This document shows positions 60,301-64,000 of a stretch of DNA of 64,000 nt, piece by piece. The DNA is from Symbiodinium natans (Eukaryota > Sar > Dinophyceae > Suessiales > Symbiodiniaceae), in assembly GCA_905221605.1 (NCBI GenBank), contig CAJNDS010002844.1, positions 67,501 to 131,500 of the forward strand, in the 5' to 3' direction. The notes below the pieces were generated by a model. It worked only from the letters and a program-made list of their open reading frames with translations, did not search any database and was not told where the DNA came from. The position numbers and the translations under genes are program-made. Every line of letters begins with the position of its first letter. Position 1 is the stretch's first letter.

Positions 60301-62288
60301 CAGCGAAAGCCCGTGAAATGCACCAGTCAGGGTCACTCTGATGCCGCACCCCTGGATCCCCTGGCTGCGCGCGAGTAAGTGCTACCAAGAAAGCGGCAGC
60401 ACGGACCGTATCATCTGTGGCTGTTCAAGCTGAGCGAAAGCATGCATTTCGCCGATGCTACGGCACCGGATTCACGTTCTTGTCCATGCCGGACAGAGCG
60501 CACTGTGCGCTTTACGCTGCTGCCGCAGGGCACAACACGCCAGAACACGCCCGACGTCCAACAATTTGTAGAACCTGGGCGTTTGCCCAGCTTCTACCCA
60601 AGTAAGGACTTGGAATCCTTGACACGCGAGAGTTGCGTTGGCGATCTGGTTGCAAATCGCTGATGAGATTCCTTTTCTGATGGGCCTTCGTCTTGAGCGG
60701 TCCAACTTCGGTGTTGTGACAAGTGGCGGCGCACCTGTCAGATGCGAGGGGCCACGTCAACTCACGTTTGTCGGTGCGAAGTCACATCTCCACAACAAAA
60801 CCCCTGGAGGAAAGAAGTGGCGTCATGCGGAAAAGTCCCAGGACGGCTGGCGCACTTCTGATACGCGAGCGTGCGCTCCACAAAGATGTTCCTGCACGCC
60901 TTGGTGCAAGTCGCCTGAGTCAAGAGTGGTGCAAACATGCGATGGCTCCAAACACCATCAAATGAACGTGGCAACAAGCGAACATGCAGGACGGCCTTCC
61001 GCTATGGCTAGAGATCTGCGAGGTGGCGCGAGCGTTACGTGACAGCAGGCGAAAGCTGCTGGCAAACTGCCTTGCCAGCCAGCACTACAATGAACAGCCT
61101 GGCCACACCCCTGGCCACACCCCTGGCTGCGCGCGGGTGAGCGCTACCAAGACAGCAGCAGCACAGAACGTGTCATCTGTGGCTGTGCAAGCCGAGCGAA
61201 AGCATGAATTTCGCCGTTGCTACGGCACCGGATTCACGTTCTTGTCCATGCCGGACAGAGCGCACTGTGCGCTTCAGGCTGCTGCCGCAAGGCACAACAC
61301 GCCAGAACACGCCCAACGTCCAACAATTTGTGGTACTTGGGTTTTTGCCCAGCTTCTTCCCAAGGGCTTGGCTTTCCTGACATGCGAGAGTTGAGTTGGC
61401 GATCTGGTTGCAACTCGCTGATGAGATTCCTTTTCTGACGGGCCTTCCCCAGCAGTAATCCGGTTCTCTTTGTGATCAGACCTGGGTCGTGCCTCGCTAG
61501 CAAGCAGCCTCGGCACAGATTGTTTGCCTTGTCCCATCCGTTCCCACCTGATGTGGCCGCCGCTATCGGCAAGGGCTTCGACGTCTCATACATGCTCAAT
61601 GAAGCTGGGATCTCTGCAGAGTCGTGGCAATCAGCATTCGAAGAAGTGTCCGGACGGACAATGCTCATGCCGTTGCCCCTCCTGTACACCTTGCACACTT
61701 TCGAAGCTGCAGTGCGCTGTTTGCCTGGCTGGCCGGCACGTCAGCTTCGGTGGTGCGTGAACCTTCATGGCATCAGAGTCAGGTCACTCAATCTCGGGCA
61801 TCTGTGTTTTCGCGGCAACCACAGCGAAAGCCCGTGAAATGCACCAGTCAGGGTCACTCTGATGCCGCACCCCTGGATCCCCTGGCTGCGCGCGAGTAAG
61901 TGCTACCAAGAAAGCGGCAGCACGGACCGTATCATCTGTGGCTGTTCAAGCTGAGCGAAAGCATGCATTTCGCCGATGCTACGGCACCGGATTCACGTTC
62001 TTGTCCATGCCGGACAGAGCGCACTGTGCGCTTTACGCTGCTGCCGCAGGGCACAACACGCCAGAACACGCCCGACGTCCAACAATTTGTAGAACCTGGG
62101 CGTTTGCCCAGCTTCTACCCAAGTAAGGACTTGGAATCCTTGACACGCGAGAATTGCGTTGGCGATCTGGTTGCAAATCGCTGATGAGATTCCTTTTCTG
62201 ATGGGCCTTCGTCTTGAGCGGTCCAACTTCGGTGTTGTGACAAGCGGCGTCGCACCTGTCAGATGCGAGGGGCCACGTCAACTCACCT

Positions 62289-62915
62289 TTGTCGGTGCGA
62301 AGTCACATCTCCACAACAAAACCCCTGGAGGAAAGAAGTGGCGTCATGCGGAAAAGTCCCAGGACGGCTGGCGCACTTCTGATACGCGAGCGTGCGCTCC
62401 ACAAAGATGTTCCTGCACGCCTTGGTGCAAGTCGCCTGAGTCAAGAGTGGTGCAAACATGCGATGGCTCCAAACACCATCAAACGAACGTGGCAACAAGC
62501 GAACATGCAGGACGGCCTTCCGCTATGGCTAGAGATCTGCGAGGTGGCGCGAGCGTTACGTGACAGCAGGCGAAAGCTGCTGGCAAACTGCCTTGCCAGC
62601 CAGCACTACAATGAACAGCCTGGCCACACCCCTGGCCACACCCCTGGCTGCGCGCGGGTGAGCGCTACCAAGACAGCAGCAGCACAGAACGTGTCATCTG
62701 TGGCTGTGCAAGCCGAGCGAAAGCATGAATTTCGCCGTTGCTACGGCACCGGATTCACGTTCTTGTCCATGCCGGACAGAGCGCACTGTGCGCTTCAGGC
62801 TGCTGCCGTAAGGCACAACACGCCAGAACACGCCCAACGTCCAACAATTTGTGGTACTTGGGTTTTTGCCCAGCTTCTTCCCAAGGGCTTGGCTTTCCTG
62901 ACATGCGAGAGTTGA
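62289..62915 (+). other. 208-codon frame unique to one array unit
   Basis: The longest open plus frame of the window. It exists because a TGA present in the other units (ATCAAATGA) is ATCAAACGA at 62479-62487. Reads LPLWLEICEVARALRD, SRRKLLANCLASQHYN, AAAQNVSSVAVQAERK and ends LTCES. In the C units the matching bases read WLEICEAARALRDSRR. A single substitution in one copy makes this more likely chance than function. Confidence 0.3.
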
Positions 62916-64000
62916 GTTGGCGATCTGGTTGCAACTCGCTGATGAGATTCCTTTTCTGACAGGCCTTCCCCAGCAGTAATCCGGTTCTCTTTGTGATCAG
63001 ACCTGGGTCGTGCCTCGCTAGCAAGCAGCCTCGGCACAGATTGTTTGCCTTGTCCCATCCGTTCCCACCTGATGTGGCCGCCGCTATCGGCAAGGGCTTC
63101 GACGTCTCATACATGCTCTATGAAGCTGGGATCTCTGCAGAGTCGTGGCAATCAGCATTCGAAGAAGTGTCCGGACGGACAATGCTCATGCCGTTGCCCC
63201 TCCTGTACACCTTGCACACTTTCGAAGCTGCAGTGCGCTGTTTGCCTGGCTGGCCGGCACGTCAGCTTCGGTGGTGCGTGAACCTTCATGGCATCAGAGT
63301 CAGGTCACTCAATCTCGGGCATCTGTGTTTTCGCGGCAACCACAGCGAAAGCCCGTGAAATGCACCAGTCAGGGTCACTCTGATGCCGCACCCCTGGATC
63401 CCCTGGCTGCGCGCGAGTAAGTGCTACCAAGAAAGCGGCAGCACGGACCGTATCATCTGTGGCTGTTCAAGCTGAGCGAAAGCATGCATTTCGCCGATGC
63501 TACGGCACCGGATTCACGTTCTTGTCCATGCCGGACAGAGCGCACTGTGCGCTTTACGCTGCTGCCGCAGGGCACAACACGCCAGAACACGCCCGACGTC
63601 CAACAATTTGTAGGACCTGGGCGTTTGCCCAGCTTCTACCCAATTAAGGGCTTGGAATCCTTGACACGCGAGAATTGCGTTGGCGATCTGGTTGCAAATC
63701 GCTGATGAGATTCCTTTTCTGATGGGCCTTCGTCTTGAGCGGTCCAACTTCGGTGTTGTGACAAGCGGCGGCGCACCTGTCAGATGCGAGGGGCCACGTC
63801 AACTTACGTTTGTCGGCGCGAAGTCACATCTCCACAACAAAACCCCTGGAGGAAAGAAGTGGCGTCATGCGGAAAGGTCCCAGGACGGCTGGCGCACTTC
63901 TGATACGCGAGCGTGCGCTCCACAAAGATGTTCCTGCACGCCTTGGTGCAAGTCGCCTGAGTCAAGAGTGGTGCAAACATGCGATGGCTCCAAACACCAT

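Larger units (their letters stand above)
51729..64000. repeat. Hierarchical tandem array (about 12.3 kb, continues past the right edge)
   Basis: Units begin at the word TGGCTGCGYGCGRG. Order: truncated C0 (51729-52360), C1 52361-53409, C2 53410-54461, C3 54462-55528, C4 55529-56580, then A1 56581-57339, B1 57340-58101, A2 58102-58860, B2 58861-59622, A3 59623-60365, B3 60366-61127, A4 61128-61886, B4 61887-62648, A5 62649-63407, B5 63408-64000 (cut). Unit lengths: C 1049, 1052, 1067, 1052; A 759 (A3 743); B 762. Confidence 0.95.
56581..64000. repeat. Five A+B dimers of about 1.52 kb (higher-order repeat)
   Basis: A and B share about the first 320 bases (to ATTCCTTTTCTGAYGGGCCTTC). A then has its own 430 bases; B instead carries a segment homologous to the last 400 bases of the C units. 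Dimers are more alike than A is to B, so the dimer is the unit now being copied. A3 has a 16-base shortening near 60040-60070. A2-A5 have a tandem CTGGCCACACC duplication just before their start that A1 lacks. Confidence 0.9.

Noticed and set aside
56687-63114. Minus 154-codon and 87-codon frames repeated in module A
   Set aside because: They recur because the DNA recurs; their composition (H, R, P, C) is typical of antisense frames and copy differences change residues freely.
51729-64000. CRISPR array
   Set aside because: Units of 0.75-1.5 kb directly abut each other; there are no 20-50 base repeats with unique spacers.
1-64000. Reverse transcriptase, integrase or transposase genes, and rRNA genes
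   Set aside because: No YxDD, DDE-type or other diagnostic motifs and no conserved rRNA words were found on reading both strands; decayed remnants could still escape by eye.

Overview
ORGANISM. The window looks like nuclear DNA of a dinoflagellate, most likely Symbiodiniaceae-like. Base composition is near 50% GC, protein-coding pieces are short exons between many introns, and several introns can only be spliced with GC or GA donors, a known dinoflagellate habit. Degenerate TTTAGGG-type (telomere-like) DNA is scattered widely, and there is one near match to the dinoflagellate spliced leader at 17264-17282. No bacterial operons, rRNA genes, CRISPR arrays or intact transposase / reverse-transcriptase genes were seen. 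The species cannot be told from sequence alone.

LAYOUT. (1) 1-17.2 kb: nearly all coding-like exons are on the minus strand. The best gene runs off the left edge (1-2354): eight exons, seven joins read in phase, a multi-pass membrane protein. Further minus exons follow up to 17237 (coiled-coil, charged and Cys-containing pieces). (2) 17.2-17.6 kb: strand switch, with the spliced-leader-like sequence lying between a minus exon and a plus exon. (3) 17.6-32.5 kb: coding-like pieces mainly on the plus strand, embedded in long degenerate telomere-like DNA. In 30.0-32.5 kb small exons are separated by introns that are almost pure G-rich or pure C-rich telomere-like sequence; a terminal exon ends at 32465. 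(4) 33.1-33.5 kb: one convergent minus exon, then low-complexity DNA to 36 kb with a decayed tRNA-like element. (5) 37.0-39.6 kb: recent tandem segmental duplication, the second copy lacking about 0.32 kb. (6) 40-50.3 kb: plus-strand coding-like frames, including two good ATG-started frames (45201-45608, 49984-50235) and one exon broken by a homopolymer frameshift (46.8 kb). (7) 51.7-64 kb: a large hierarchical tandem array that leaves the window on the right: one truncated unit, four units of about 1.05 kb (type C), then five A+B dimers of about 1.52 kb (modules of about 759 and 762 bp).

HOW SURE. Gene identities are mostly unknown. Exons were recognised by eye from amino-acid composition, codon third-position bias, splice-site consensus and phase agreement; only the 1-2354 gene is supported by a consistent multi-exon reconstruction. 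Many single frames at confidence 0.25-0.4 may be exons, pseudogenes or chance. Array frames show little sign of purifying selection, so the array is treated as satellite-like DNA that may derive from a duplicated gene segment.
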